NCBI RefSeq assembly: GCF_003063625.1
Contig: NZ_CP026604.1
Location: 1,922,001-1,986,000 of the forward strand
Source: Saccharobesus litoralis
GTDB taxonomy: Bacteria > Pseudomonadota > Gammaproteobacteria > Enterobacterales > Alteromonadaceae
Direction: 5' to 3'
Length of the DNA stretch: 64,000 nt
Made by a program: the position numbers and the translations under genes. Under the pieces are notes generated by a model, which did not search any database, was not told the DNA's origin, and saw nothing but the letters and a program-made list of their open reading frames with translations. Below, piece after piece: positions 44,100 through 52,943 of this stretch; the first letter of the stretch is position 1, and each line of letters opens with the position of its first letter.

Positions 44100-47000
44100 G
44101 TGCTAGTAAAACGCCTAATTATTTTTTTATTGTGTCTGTGTTCGTACACAGTTACTGCAAGCTCATTACAACAGCAGTTTGAACAGCCAAGTGAGCAACA
44201 TAAACCTTGGGTATTTTGGTATTGGATTAATGGCAATATCACAGCACAAGGGATAAAAGCTGACTTACAAGCCATGGCCGATGCAGGTTTAGGCGGTGTA
44301 TTACTAATGCACATTAACGAACATGAGGTAATACCCGCTGGGCCTGTTCGTTTTTTATCAGACGAATATCAAGCTTTATTAAAACTGACCTTTGAAACCG
44401 CCGCCGAGCTAGGTTTACAAGTTAATTTATACAATGGTGAAGGATGGTCGGTTGCAGGCGGCCCTTGGATAACGCCAGAGCTTGGCATGAAAGAGCTGGC
44501 ATGGAGCGAGTTGAATACCAGCAGTTCAACGAAAACTATTCAATTTCCTCAACCGCATGCGCCACTTAGCTTTTACCAAGATATTGCCACCCTAGCTTTT
44601 CCAACACCAAAAGGTTTTATTGAGCCCAACTTTGTCGACTTAGTGGATAAAGTGACTGTTTCGGGCGAAAAATGGTATCAGTTTAGCCAAACAGACAAAG
44701 TGATTGATGGCGACTGGAATACAAATATTAAGCCAACGCTTGATGCGGATACTGGCGAAACTTACATCAAGCTAGATTTCAAACAAGACTACACCTTTAG
44801 TAACGCATTTGTGAAGTTTGCCGCCTACGGCATGATGGGGCGCAACTACTTAATGGTATCGGACGATGGCGAAAATTATCGCGAAGTGGCGTTGAGTAAA
44901 CGTGGCCAAATTTACGATGATATTAGCTGTTTCCAATTTGAGCCTATTACCACCCGCCACGCCAAATTTGTTTTTAAACCCACTGACAACAAATTGTTAT
45001 ATACCGCCATGCCTAAAGTTAAGGTGTCGGTACGCGAGATAGCCTTGGATAACCGCCCACGTATTGATAACTGGTGCCAAAAAGCCGCACATGCGTTTCC
45101 ATTTTTTATGCCTGAAACGGAAAGGCAAATTGCGCAACCCTCACTCACTAGCAACAGCAATATAGACTTAAACTCAATCATAGATGTCAGCGAATATTTA
45201 ACCGCTGATGGCAAACTCAATTGGACACCACCATCTAGCTCAGCTAATTCAGAGAAAGTAGGCAACTGGACAATTGTGCGTTTTGGTATGTCATCAACTG
45301 AGGCAATCAACCGCCCAGGTTCAAAAGGTGGTGAAGGTTTAGAAGTAGACAAAATGGACGAACGCGCGCTCGATGTGCATTTTGCTAACTACTTAGCGAC
45401 CGCTAAAAAATTAGCAGGCGATCAAGTGGGTAAAGCATTTGCCAGCACCCATGCAGATAGTTGGGAAGTAGGCCGACAAAACTGGACACAAAATTTTGCC
45501 AACGAGTTTAGCCAAAAACGCGGTTATTCACCGATTAAATATTTACCAGCGACTTTAGGTTACCAAATAACCAGCCCACAAGCAGGCGAACAAACCAGCG
45601 AACGTTTTTTGTGGGATTTACGTAAAACCATGGCCGATTTAATTGCCGAGCGTTTTTATGGCGGTATGACGAAACGCGCCAATGCGATGGGCGTTAAATT
45701 TTCTGCGCAATCAATGAAACCTTTTATTGATAACCTATACGCGCTTGGCCAAGCCGATATTATCTACGCCAACAGTGCTTTTAGATCGCTCAACCCGAAA
45801 GACAATGTTAAAAACCAAGAATTTGCTTATTTAACCGCCAAAATGACCGCATCGGCAGGCTCTATTTATGGCAAACCTGTGCGCTCTGAGTCATTTACCT
45901 CATTACCTGAAGCCAACCGCTGGTTAAGTCACCCACTTACTTATAAATCACAAGCCGATACCGACTTTGTGGGTGGGGTCACTTTAGTTACTCATCATTT
46001 ATTTACCCATCAACCTTGGACCAATTTACAACCCGGCATGACCTTAGGTTATTGGGGCCTACATTTTGAACGCACCCAAACTTGGTGGCATGAAATTAAT
46101 GCTTGGAATAGCTATGTACAGCGCAGCCAAGCTTTATTAAGCCAAGGCCAACCTGTATTTGATGTACTCCATTTGTTGGGAGATGACTCATCCACCAAAT
46201 TCGACCGCGAGTTTGTCTATAACACACTGCCTAAAGGCCACGACTTTGAGTTTATTTCAACTCATGGTTTGTTGAATGAATTGTACGTCAACAACAATAA
46301 AAAATTGAGCTTCGCCACAGGCCGCGAATATCAAATATTGTCGTTGGCCGACGATATTAGTATGCGTCCACAAGTTTTGTTAAAACTTAAACACTTGCTA
46401 GAACAAGGCGCGGTTATTGTTGGTAAAGCACCAGAGTTTTCACCTAGTTTGACCAATGCACAGCAAGCAGACAAACAAGTGCAACAACTCGCCAAGCAAA
46501 TTTGGGGCGGTCAATATAACCAACAAGTATTTGCCAGCCTGCCCGAAGCTTTTACCCAGTTAAACATTCAGCCAGACGTGCGCATAACTGGCACAGATAA
46601 TCGCATTATTTGGCGTCACCATCAGCTTAAAACACAAAATAGTCATTTCTATTTTGTCAGTAATCTTGAGCAAACAAAAACCACAGCCAAGTTAGACTTC
46701 AGAACAACAGGTAAAGTGGTTGAATTGTGGGATGCCATGTCGGGCAAACGCCAACGTTTAACCGATTATTCCGTTAACAAGGGCCGCACGCAAATTGACT
46801 TAACCTTTGAACAAGCACAATCGTTTTTTGTCGTGTTTAGCGACACAGCAAGCACCACAGAAACATATCAGCAAGCGCCACTTGTACCAGTGCAAAATAT
46901 TCAAACAGCTTGGCAGTTAGACTTTATCAAAGGAGCTCAGCAACCCAATTCGGTTGTGTTAAACCAACTAATCGACTTAACCGAGCACCCAACTGACGAT

Positions 47001-47456
47001 GTTAAATACTTTGCAGGTACAACTCGCTACCAAACTGAATTCACTTTTAACGGCAGTGTTAATCCGCAAGCGCAATATTTATTAGATTTGGGTCAAGCTC
47101 ATCAGTTTGCCCGCGTTTATCTAAATGGCCAAAACCTAGGCGTGCAAATGTGGGCACCATATCAGTTTGATATTAGCCAATACCTAACAGCCGGAACTAA
47201 CCAACTGACAGTTGAAGTGACCAACCTTTGGCCAAACCGTTTAATTGGAGATGAGCGCCAATATTCTGATTCAGCTAAGTGGAAACAAAATGGTTATCAA
47301 GGATGGCAACTGATTGAATTTCCAAACTGGTTAAAAGGCGCAACACCACAACAACCCGGCAAGCGCAATACGTTTGCGACATGGAAACACTGGGGCAAAG
47401 ACGACCCATTAATGCCATCAGGCTTGATTGGGCCAGTGCAAATACTAAAACGCTAA
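44100..47456 (+). CDS. GH106 alpha-L-rhamnosidase (first copy)
   Basis: A 1118-residue secreted enzyme starting at GTG (44100), with GGAG eight bases upstream and a signal peptide (1-20). The GH106 catalytic barrel begins immediately (HKPWVFWYWINGNITAQGIKADLQAMADAGLGGVLLMHINEHE) and runs with WITPELGMKELAWSE and a long barrel to about residue 750. Inserted and C-terminal beta-sandwich domains follow, including a GH2-like sugar-binding domain (about 960-1070: YLLDLGQAHQFARVYLNGQNLGVQMWAPYQFDISQYLTAGTNQLTVEVTNLWPNRLIGDE). The enzyme would release terminal alpha-L-rhamnose, here probably from desulfated ulvan oligosaccharides. It is followed after 28 bases by the rhamnose transporter gene, an arrangement consistent with one transcript. 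Confidence 0.85.
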   Translation: MLVKRLIIFLLCLCSYTVTASSLQQQFEQPSEQHKPWVFWYWINGNITAQGIKADLQAMADAGLGGVLLMHINEHEVIPAGPVRFLSDEYQALLKLTFETAAELGLQVNLYNGEGWSVAGGPWITPELGMKELAWSELNTSSSTKTIQFPQPHAPLSFYQDIATLAFPTPKGFIEPNFVDLVDKVTVSGEKWYQFSQTDKVIDGDWNTNIKPTLDADTGETYIKLDFKQDYTFSNAFVKFAAYGMMGRNYLMVSDDGENYREVALSKRGQIYDDISCFQFEPITTRHAKFVFKPTDNKLLYTAMPKVKVSVREIALDNRPRIDNWCQKAAHAFPFFMPETERQIAQPSLTSNSNIDLNSIIDVSEYLTADGKLNWTPPSSSANSEKVGNWTIVRFGMSSTEAINRPGSKGGEGLEVDKMDERALDVHFANYLATAKKLAGDQVGKAFASTHADSWEVGRQNWTQNFANEFSQKRGYSPIKYLPATLGYQITSPQAGEQTSERFLWDLRKTMADLIAERFYGGMTKRANAMGVKFSAQSMKPFIDNLYALGQADIIYANSAFRSLNPKDNVKNQEFAYLTAKMTASAGSIYGKPVRSESFTSLPEANRWLSHPLTYKSQADTDFVGGVTLVTHHLFTHQPWTNLQPGMTLGYWGLHFERTQTWWHEINAWNSYVQRSQALLSQGQPVFDVLHLLGDDSSTKFDREFVYNTLPKGHDFEFISTHGLLNELYVNNNKKLSFATGREYQILSLADDISMRPQVLLKLKHLLEQGAVIVGKAPEFSPSLTNAQQADKQVQQLAKQIWGGQYNQQVFASLPEAFTQLNIQPDVRITGTDNRIIWRHHQLKTQNSHFYFVSNLEQTKTTAKLDFRTTGKVVELWDAMSGKRQRLTDYSVNKGRTQIDLTFEQAQSFFVVFSDTASTTETYQQAPLVPVQNIQTAWQLDFIKGAQQPNSVVLNQLIDLTEHPTDDVKYFAGTTRYQTEFTFNGSVNPQAQYLLDLGQAHQFARVYLNGQNLGVQMWAPYQFDISQYLTAGTNQLTVEVTNLWPNRLIGDERQYSDSAKWKQNGYQGWQLIEFPNWLKGATPQQPGKRNTFATWKHWGKDDPLMPSGLIGPVQILKR

Positions 47457-47484
47457 GCACACAATACAAATAACAGGTAATAAG

Positions 47485-48567
47485 ATGTTTGATTTATTTC
47501 AAGTACAAGAAAACCCATTTACCGGCGTATTGTTTCACGCCATAGGTGGTTTAGCGGCGGCGAGTTTTTATATTCCGTATAAAAAAGTCAAAGCTTGGTC
47601 GTGGGAAATTTATTGGATGATAGGCGGCTTTTTTAGCTGGATTATCGCCCCTTGGCTGTTGGCTATGTTGATTTTGCCACAAACGCCACAAATACTCACA
47701 CAAGCGTCAACCTCCAGTTTAGTTTGGACCTTTAGCTTTGGTTTGCTCTGGGGGGTGGGTGGCCTCACCTTTGGTTTAACCATGCGTTATTTAGGCATAG
47801 CACTAGGTTATTCAATTGCATTGGGCATAAGCGCAGTTATCGGTACGCTGGTACCGCCAATATTTGAAGGCAAATTACTTTCTATTGCAGCTACCCAATC
47901 TGGCCAAGTGATGTTACTCGGGGTATTTATTTGTTTAGCGGGCATTGCGCTTGGGGGTAAAGCGGGTACCAATAAACAAAATGAATTATCCGACGAAGAC
48001 AAAAAACAAAGTGTTAGCGAATTTCACTTTGGTAAAGGTTTAGCGCTGGCGCTTTTTTCAGGCGTGATGAGCTCGTTTATGGCATACGCCTTTGCCGCTG
48101 GCAAACCCATTGCCGATATTGCCTTAACACAAGGCTCACCCAATTTATGGCAAAACCTGCCAGTATTAATTGTTATTTTAGCTGGCGGTTTTGTGACTAA
48201 CTTTGTTTGGTGCGCCTATTTAGCCACTAAAAATAAAGCATGGACGCAATTATCTTCTCCAACAGTGAATAACCCAAGGCTGAGCAATATTTTGTTTTGT
48301 GCGCTCGCTGGGGTGACTTGGTATATGCAGTTTTTCTTTTATGGCATGGGCACCACCATGATGGGCGAATACGAATTTTCAAGTTGGACGCTGCACATGG
48401 CCAGCATCATCGTTTTTAGCACACTATGGGGCTTAGCATTAAAAGAATGGCAAGGCGTTAGTGCGGCAACACAGCGTTGGAATTTAGCTGGATTAGCTGT
48501 GCTTATTTTAAGTATGGTCGTGATTGGTTGGGGAAACACCCTCGCAAGTGCAGGCTCAGCGCATTAA
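47485..48567 (+). CDS. rhaT: L-rhamnose:proton symporter
   Basis: A 360-residue inner-membrane protein with about ten hydrophobic segments. It matches RhaT along its length: NPFTGVLFHAIGGLAAASFYIPYKKVKAWSWEIYWMIGGFFSWIIAPW, WGVGGLTFGLTMRYLGIALGYSIALGISAVIGTLVPPI, and the final TWYMQFFFYGMGTTMMGEYEFSSWTLHMASIIVFSTLWGL. It imports L-rhamnose with protons. It follows the GH106 gene and precedes the isomerase, matching the order cleavage, uptake, isomerisation. Confidence 0.95.
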   Translation: MFDLFQVQENPFTGVLFHAIGGLAAASFYIPYKKVKAWSWEIYWMIGGFFSWIIAPWLLAMLILPQTPQILTQASTSSLVWTFSFGLLWGVGGLTFGLTMRYLGIALGYSIALGISAVIGTLVPPIFEGKLLSIAATQSGQVMLLGVFICLAGIALGGKAGTNKQNELSDEDKKQSVSEFHFGKGLALALFSGVMSSFMAYAFAAGKPIADIALTQGSPNLWQNLPVLIVILAGGFVTNFVWCAYLATKNKAWTQLSSPTVNNPRLSNILFCALAGVTWYMQFFFYGMGTTMMGEYEFSSWTLHMASIIVFSTLWGLALKEWQGVSAATQRWNLAGLAVLILSMVVIGWGNTLASAGSAH

Positions 48568-48572
48568 CTATC

Positions 48573-48746
48573 GTCTTCTCGCTCAGGCTTTATGGTTCAT
48601 TGTCAGCGCTTACTCTCGACTTTGGCTCCTGCGTCGTTCTAACACCTAAATCCATTTAGGCGGCCCCAATCACATAATAGAGCATATGCTCATGGGGACT
48701 CGAAGCTTGACGGCTTCCCCTAAAACCAGATCGCTTTGACTATAAA
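48573..48746 (+). repeat. Dispersed repeat family 1, copy B
   Basis: Begins GTCTTCTCGCTCAGG and runs through CTCCTGCGTCGT, CCCCAATCACATA and AGAGCATATGCTCATGGGG to CCCCTAAAACCAGATCGC. It is colinear with 544-813 but lacks the palindrome insert. It sits between rhaT and the isomerase gene. Confidence 0.8.
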
Positions 48747-48768
48747 TACACAAAATTAAGGGTTAAAA

Positions 48769-50175
48769 ATGAAAACAGGTTTATTCTCAATAGGATTAGA
48801 TACTTACTGGCCGCAGTTTGACGGCTTATTAGATAACTTAAACGGTTATCACAATCACATCAGCGAACAAATAAAAGGTATGGGTGCTGAGCTAGTTGAT
48901 GCTGGCATGGTGGATACCCCAGAAAAAGCGCAAGATGCCGCTAAATTATTTAAAACTGAAGATGTAGAAATCATCTTCTTGTTTATCTCTACCTATGCTT
49001 TGTCATCCACGGTTTTACCTGTGGTGCAAAAAGCTAAAGTGCCAATTGTTATGCTCAATATTCAACCGGTTGCACAATTAGATTATGAAAAATTTAACGC
49101 CATGGGCGATCGCGGCAAAATGACAGGCGTGTGGTTAGAGCATTGCCAGTCGTGTTCATTACCCGAACTTGCGTGCGTATTTAACCGCGCAGGGGTTGAT
49201 TACCATGTTGTGTCTGGCTACATGCAAGAAGACTACGTGTGGCAAGAAATTAACGACTGGGTAGATGCAGCAAAAGTTGCTGAAGGAATGCGCCAAAACC
49301 GTGTAGGCATTTTAGGCCATTATTACAATGGCATGCTTGACGTATACAGCGATTTAACTCAACAAGCGGCCGCCTTTGGCAATCATTTTGAAATTTTAGA
49401 AATGTGCGAATTATTTGATTTACGCCAAGCCGTAACTGCCAAAGAAATCGCTGCCAAAATTAACCTATTCCATGAAAAATTTGATGTATCAGACGAATGT
49501 GAGCAATCAGAGCTTGAGCGCGCGGCACAAACCTCAGTTGCGCTAGACAAATTAATCGCCAAACATAAACTCGGCTCTATGGCGTATCACTACGAAGGTA
49601 CAGGCGAGTATGAAAAGATCGTGACCTCAGTGATTGCCGGTAACACCTTACTAACAGGCGACAATACGCCGATAGCGGGTGAGTGCGAAATTAAAAACGT
49701 ACAAGCGATGAAAATTATGGACTTATTTGGCGTAGGTGGCTCGTTTTCAGAGTTCTACTTATCAGACTTTAAAGACGATGTTGTTTACCTAGGTCACGAC
49801 GGCCCAGCCCACTTCGCAATAGCCGAAGGCCGTGTAGGTTTAGTGCCATTGCCAGTTTATCACGGTAAACCAGGCAAAGGCTTGTCGATTCAAATGACTG
49901 TTAAACATGGCCCAGTAACGGTTTTATCAGTGGTCACACGTCGTGATGGCAGTGTGTTTTTGCAAGTGTGTGAAGGGGAATCTGTTGCAGGTCCAGTATT
50001 ACATATCGGCAATACCAACAGCCGCTACAAATTCCCTATGGGCGCACGCGCCTTTATGAACGAATGGTCACGCGGCGGCCCGTCACATCACTGCGCGATT
50101 GGTGTTGGTCATATCGGCGACAAACTTGAAAAGCTTGCGGCGATTTTAGGCATTGAAGTGCGCAGGTTAAGTTAG
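48769..50175 (+). CDS. L-arabinose/L-fucose isomerase-fold sugar isomerase; candidate rhamnose isomerase
   Basis: A 468-residue cytoplasmic protein of the arabinose/fucose isomerase superfamily. Candidate metal ligands align with E. coli AraA in order and approximate spacing: Glu305 ([13 protein letters not shown]), Glu328 ([10 protein letters not shown]), His343 (YLGHDGPAH) and His440/441 (GPSHHCAIG), for AraA Glu306, Glu333, His350 and His450. It should convert an aldose to a ketose with Mn2+. AraA itself handles L-arabinose, but this gene follows rhaT and the rhamnosidase, and no canonical rhaA is visible, so L-rhamnose or L-fucose are plausible substrates. The first 20 residues ([20 protein letters not shown]) have the typical fold start of this group. 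Confidence 0.8.
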   Translation: MKTGLFSIGLDTYWPQFDGLLDNLNGYHNHISEQIKGMGAELVDAGMVDTPEKAQDAAKLFKTEDVEIIFLFISTYALSSTVLPVVQKAKVPIVMLNIQPVAQLDYEKFNAMGDRGKMTGVWLEHCQSCSLPELACVFNRAGVDYHVVSGYMQEDYVWQEINDWVDAAKVAEGMRQNRVGILGHYYNGMLDVYSDLTQQAAAFGNHFEILEMCELFDLRQAVTAKEIAAKINLFHEKFDVSDECEQSELERAAQTSVALDKLIAKHKLGSMAYHYEGTGEYEKIVTSVIAGNTLLTGDNTPIAGECEIKNVQAMKIMDLFGVGGSFSEFYLSDFKDDVVYLGHDGPAHFAIAEGRVGLVPLPVYHGKPGKGLSIQMTVKHGPVTVLSVVTRRDGSVFLQVCEGESVAGPVLHIGNTNSRYKFPMGARAFMNEWSRGGPSHHCAIGVGHIGDKLEKLAAILGIEVRRLS

Positions 50176-50477
50176 AGCGTATTGAATGACAGTGATAAAC
50201 AGCGCTGTTTGAAAAACAAAAGTAGTTGAGCGAAGAAACACAACATATAACCGAGTTTCATAATACAACGTCGAATTAACTGCTAAAATGTACTTAAATA
50301 CGATTTTGGATTGCTTTACTCTGTATACCTATACAACACTGGTTAAAAAGTTAGTGCTAATTAACGCAATTCTTAAAGGAAAAAATTTACATAATTGTAA
50401 AATTAACTTAGTATTCGCGGCAATTCACCGATATTTCTACTGTAAATAGTCTAATATTAAGTTAAAGGAATAACGAT
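50176..50477. other. Intergenic region upstream of the toxin module
   Basis: About 300 AT-rich bases without a supported gene. It should hold the promoter of the three-gene toxin-antitoxin-chaperone operon; AAAGGA at 50465-50470 precedes the TTG start. I see no clear operator dyad. Confidence 0.5.
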
Positions 50478-51050
50478 TTGGCAGCATTCAACTACACCGT
50501 TTACCAAGCTTGTGAAAGAACAGGTGGGGCAAAAGGCGTAAAATCGGGGATGCCCTTTCATAGTGAAAAAAACGATCGTCAGTGGCTTGGTGCTGGATAT
50601 TATTTCTGGAAAGAAGATGTCGACCTCGCACATACATGGGGGGAAAAGTCTGTTAAGGGCACAGATTATGCTATTACTGAACATGAACTAAACTTTGACG
50701 AAAATGAACTGCTAGATTTAATTGGTAGTCCGCTAGACATCAAATGCTTTATTGAGCTAATTGACGATTGGAAAACCTATACCAACAAAACATTTGGTAA
50801 CCATGGAAAAAAGGCTACTGTATCGAAAATTATACAGTATTTTAAAAGATTAGACGCCTTTCCGTGGAAAGGCGTTGCGGCGTGTCACGATACAACAATC
50901 AGTGACGCAGGTGGTAGGCACAAGTTTATTGATCTAAATAGAGCCAGAGAAAGTATAGCTTTAAACAGATTTCAACAAATTTGTCTTTACGAAGGGAACG
51001 AAGAACACATAGAGCGATCAAAAATCGTGTTCCCTAAAGATTGGCAATGA
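50478..51050 (+). CDS. ADP-ribosyltransferase-like toxin of a CmdTAC-like system
   Basis: A 190-residue cytoplasmic protein starting at TTG (50478), nine bases after AAAGGA. Features fit a small ADP-ribosyltransferase: YTVYQAC at 6-12 as an opening motif, the NAD-binding type pattern LGAGYYFWKEDVDLAHTWG (37-55), as in GxGxYF...A..W of ART toxins, and a conserved Glu at 172 in ICLYEGNEE. Its order with the next two genes matches CmdT-CmdA-CmdC, where CmdT ADP-ribosylates mRNA to stop translation on phage infection. I cannot verify homology without a profile search. The toxin role is inferred. Confidence 0.6.
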   Translation: MAAFNYTVYQACERTGGAKGVKSGMPFHSEKNDRQWLGAGYYFWKEDVDLAHTWGEKSVKGTDYAITEHELNFDENELLDLIGSPLDIKCFIELIDDWKTYTNKTFGNHGKKATVSKIIQYFKRLDAFPWKGVAACHDTTISDAGGRHKFIDLNRARESIALNRFQQICLYEGNEEHIERSKIVFPKDWQ

Positions 51051-51073
51051 TTAAGTAACCTAAGGAGCTCACA

Positions 51074-51376
51074 ATGAATGCAAGAGAGTTAGCCAGAGCT
51101 AATTTGAAAAAGGCATTAGCAGAAAAATCACCTGAAGAATTAATGGCGATTTTTGAATCTGCAGAGGACACTGGTGGCCCTTGCGTAGATTCTTTTACGG
51201 ACAATTTAAAAAAACATTATAACAAAGGTTACGCCAGCGTATCTAAATCTTTCATCGTAGACGTATGCGCTACTAGAGTAGGTAAATCTAATGTGAAAGC
51301 TAACAAGATACAAGGAAACAGCCAAGTGATGGACGACTTTTGCTGTAATACAGAATGGCTAGAGGAAGCCGCGTAA
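51074..51376 (+). CDS. Small antitoxin-like protein (CmdA position)
   Basis: A 100-residue protein with a helical, charged N-terminus (ARELARANLKKALAEKSPEELMAIFESAED, 3-32) and a Lys/Asn-rich middle. The C-terminal half is Cys- and hydrophobic-containing (FIVDVCATRVGK; VMDDFCCNTEWLEEAA). No DNA-binding motif is obvious. It sits 23 bases after the toxin gene and directly abuts the chaperone gene (TAA|ATG). In toxin-antitoxin-chaperone systems the antitoxin has an unstructured chaperone-dependent region; the Cys/Trp-containing tail is a candidate. Family not recognised. Confidence 0.55.
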   Translation: MNARELARANLKKALAEKSPEELMAIFESAEDTGGPCVDSFTDNLKKHYNKGYASVSKSFIVDVCATRVGKSNVKANKIQGNSQVMDDFCCNTEWLEEAA

Positions 51377-51799
51377 ATGAACAAATTGACACTGGCTAGA
51401 ACTATAGTAGAGCGCTTAAATATTGAGCGTGCAGAAGTTCCGAGCGAGGAAGAAGATAGATTCCATTTAACCCACAACGCAGGCTTCAATCCTGAAGAAT
51501 TGCCGAATAACTTCTGTGTAAACTTTTATCTAGAAATATACCTAGAAGAAGGTTTTAAAATGGAGCTGCAATATTTTGCTGAATTTGATTTGGACAGTCC
51601 AATAGATCAAGAGTTTATGGATAGTTCATTTCCGCACGTTAATGCGCCTGCTATAGCCTACCCTTACCTAAGATCAACGGTGTCAACAGTATGCTTAAAC
51701 TCTGGATACAACCCAGTGATATTACCTACAATTAACTTTCAGGCCATGTATAAACGTAGCATAGAAGAACAAGAAGATGAAAAACTAGAAAGCCGCTAA
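51377..51799 (+). CDS. SecB-like chaperone of a toxin-antitoxin-chaperone module
   Basis: A 140-residue protein whose second half follows SecB: NAPAIAYPYLRSTVSTVCLNSGYNPVILPTINFQAMYKRSIEEQ (about 86-130) is the counterpart of the SecB segment with [33 protein letters not shown]. The first part (about 20-80) forms beta-strands of the SecB fold (FCVNFYLEIYLEEGFKMELQYFAEFDLD). A second SecB next to a small toxin and antitoxin is the hallmark of TAC systems (for example the M. tuberculosis Rv1957 system), where it folds and protects the antitoxin. The gene abuts the antitoxin gene without any space. Its stop codon lies within the terminator. Confidence 0.8.
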   Translation: MNKLTLARTIVERLNIERAEVPSEEEDRFHLTHNAGFNPEELPNNFCVNFYLEIYLEEGFKMELQYFAEFDLDSPIDQEFMDSSFPHVNAPAIAYPYLRSTVSTVCLNSGYNPVILPTINFQAMYKRSIEEQEDEKLESR

Positions 51800-51812
51800 A
51801 AAGCGGCTTCTT
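51791..51812 (+). terminator. Terminator overlapping the chaperone stop codon
   Basis: AGCCGCT / AGCGGCT with a four-base loop and following TTCTT. The left arm contains the last codons of the SecB-like gene. Confidence 0.75.
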
Positions 51813-51921
51813 ACTAGTAACTACATACGCGCGTCTAATTTCACCACCTAATTTATCATAATTATTAATAACTTAAACAAAACAACCATCCCAAATTACC
51901 ATTTGAACTCTAAAATCGCAA

Positions 51922-52218
51922 TTACAAGTGATTTTGTGGAAGTTGTGTTTGACCGAGTACAGCCACTATTAAAATAAAGCCGTCTTCTTTTGTAAAATAA
52001 GCAATGTGCTTGCCGACAGGGAAATAAAAACCGTTTGGGTAAATATCGTCGCAACAGCGACCAAGTGCTGGGTTATCTGCAAGCATTTGAAATCCAATCA
52101 GTAGCGTATCTTTGTAGCTTCGCCATTGTGTTTCTGATAAATTACTGACGGTATAGCTTTTGATTTTTCGTAAATGAGCCTGAGCTAATTTACTCAGTTT
52201 GTATTTATTCTTTTGCAT
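51922..52218 (-). CDS. parE: RelE/ParE-family toxin
   Basis: A 98-residue protein with the ParE plasmid-stabilisation pattern: YKLSKLAQAHLRKIKSYTVSNLSETQWRSYKDTLLIGFQMLADNPALGRCCDDIYPNGFYFPVGKHIAYFTKEDGFILIVAVLGQ. The ...GxRxD-like central segment, the F(x)VGKHIAYF strand and the C-terminal IVAVLGQ strand are typical. ParE toxins poison gyrase; RelE toxins cleave mRNA at the ribosome; the ParE group is favoured. The Phd-type antitoxin gene is immediately upstream, six bases away. The gene runs toward the CmdTAC-like operon. Confidence 0.9.
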   Translation of the reverse strand: MQKNKYKLSKLAQAHLRKIKSYTVSNLSETQWRSYKDTLLIGFQMLADNPALGRCCDDIYPNGFYFPVGKHIAYFTKEDGFILIVAVLGQTQLPQNHL

Positions 52219-52224
52219 GATGGG

Positions 52225-52473
52225 TTATAAGGCGTTTAAAAAGTCTTCACCATCAACCACATTACCTTGTGCTAGGTCTTGTTTAGCGGATTCGAAACAA
52301 TGTTTAATGTAGTCAGCTTTCATTGCCTCTAATTCTTCAAAGTCCTTAATAGACATTACAACAACCGCGTCTTTGTTGTTTTTGCTAATCTTTATTGGTT
52401 CACGTTGAGCACTGAGTAGTAATTCGCCAAAATTACGTTTTGCATCATTTGCCGTTAATGTGTGCATGTTCAA
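52225..52473 (-). CDS. Phd/YefM-family antitoxin
   Basis: An 82-residue antitoxin: MHTLTANDAKRNFGELLLSAQREPIKISKNNKDAVVVMSIKDFEELEAM is the Phd/YefM fold, followed by an acidic C-terminal toxin-binding tail (SAKQDLAQGNVVDGEDFLNAL). The start may be the second Met (MHTLTAND). It neutralises the toxin encoded next and represses the operon promoter, which should lie just upstream (52474-52510). Confidence 0.92.
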   Translation of the reverse strand: MNMHTLTANDAKRNFGELLLSAQREPIKISKNNKDAVVVMSIKDFEELEAMKADYIKHCFESAKQDLAQGNVVDGEDFLNAL

Positions 52474-52648
52474 TCTCCAAATATGAGTCTACAGTATGAT
52501 TATAGAGGGTCGCATGAAATGGTCAATTTAATTAAATCGTGCGATTTGTGCGAAATTAAAAATATCCAATAAAACAAACAAGATAAAAGAGCATCCAGCG
52601 ATACATAGTGACTCAATACGCAACAACAGCATCATGGCAGCAAAGTCG

Positions 52649-52745
52649 GTGGGAGTCGTACGACTTCAGCCACCCTTTAGGAACGCATAGATGCTGATTC
52701 ATTAAACAGATGTAGGGTGCCCCGCAATGCGAGCGAGTCGCACCG
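52649..52745. repeat. Dispersed repeat family 3, copy C (inverted)
   Basis: GGTGGGAGTCGTACGACTTC, CACCCTTTAGGAACGCATAGA and GATGTAGGGTGCCCCGCAATG are the reverse-complement order of 40165-40262. It fills the gap between the antitoxin gene and the PL25 leader. Confidence 0.75.
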
Positions 52746-52860
52746 TTCAAGGTATCAGTTTCAGATAAAGTTTTTTCCCTCGGCTCTTGATGAGAGTAGA
52801 GGTTTATCTCGTTTCTCTAAAGTGGTTTTTGTATTCACGAACCCTAATTCTTTAAATAGA

Positions 52861-52873
52861 GGGGTAGCAATTT
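52861..52873 (+). promoter_or_regulatory. Shared GGGTAGCAATTT motif upstream of the PL25 lyase gene
   Basis: GGGGTAGCAATTT lies 70 bases before the PL25 start codon. GGGTAGCAATTT recurs at 57278-57289, 79 bases before the start of the second GH106 gene. Both are followed by a stretch with ATTAA and TTA words. A shared regulatory site is a possibility. Confidence 0.4.
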
Positions 52874-52943
52874 AACAAAATTCTGGCTTGTCTTATTAAG
52901 CACTTAATTTTTTACAAAAATAAAATGAGATCCAGGACAATTT

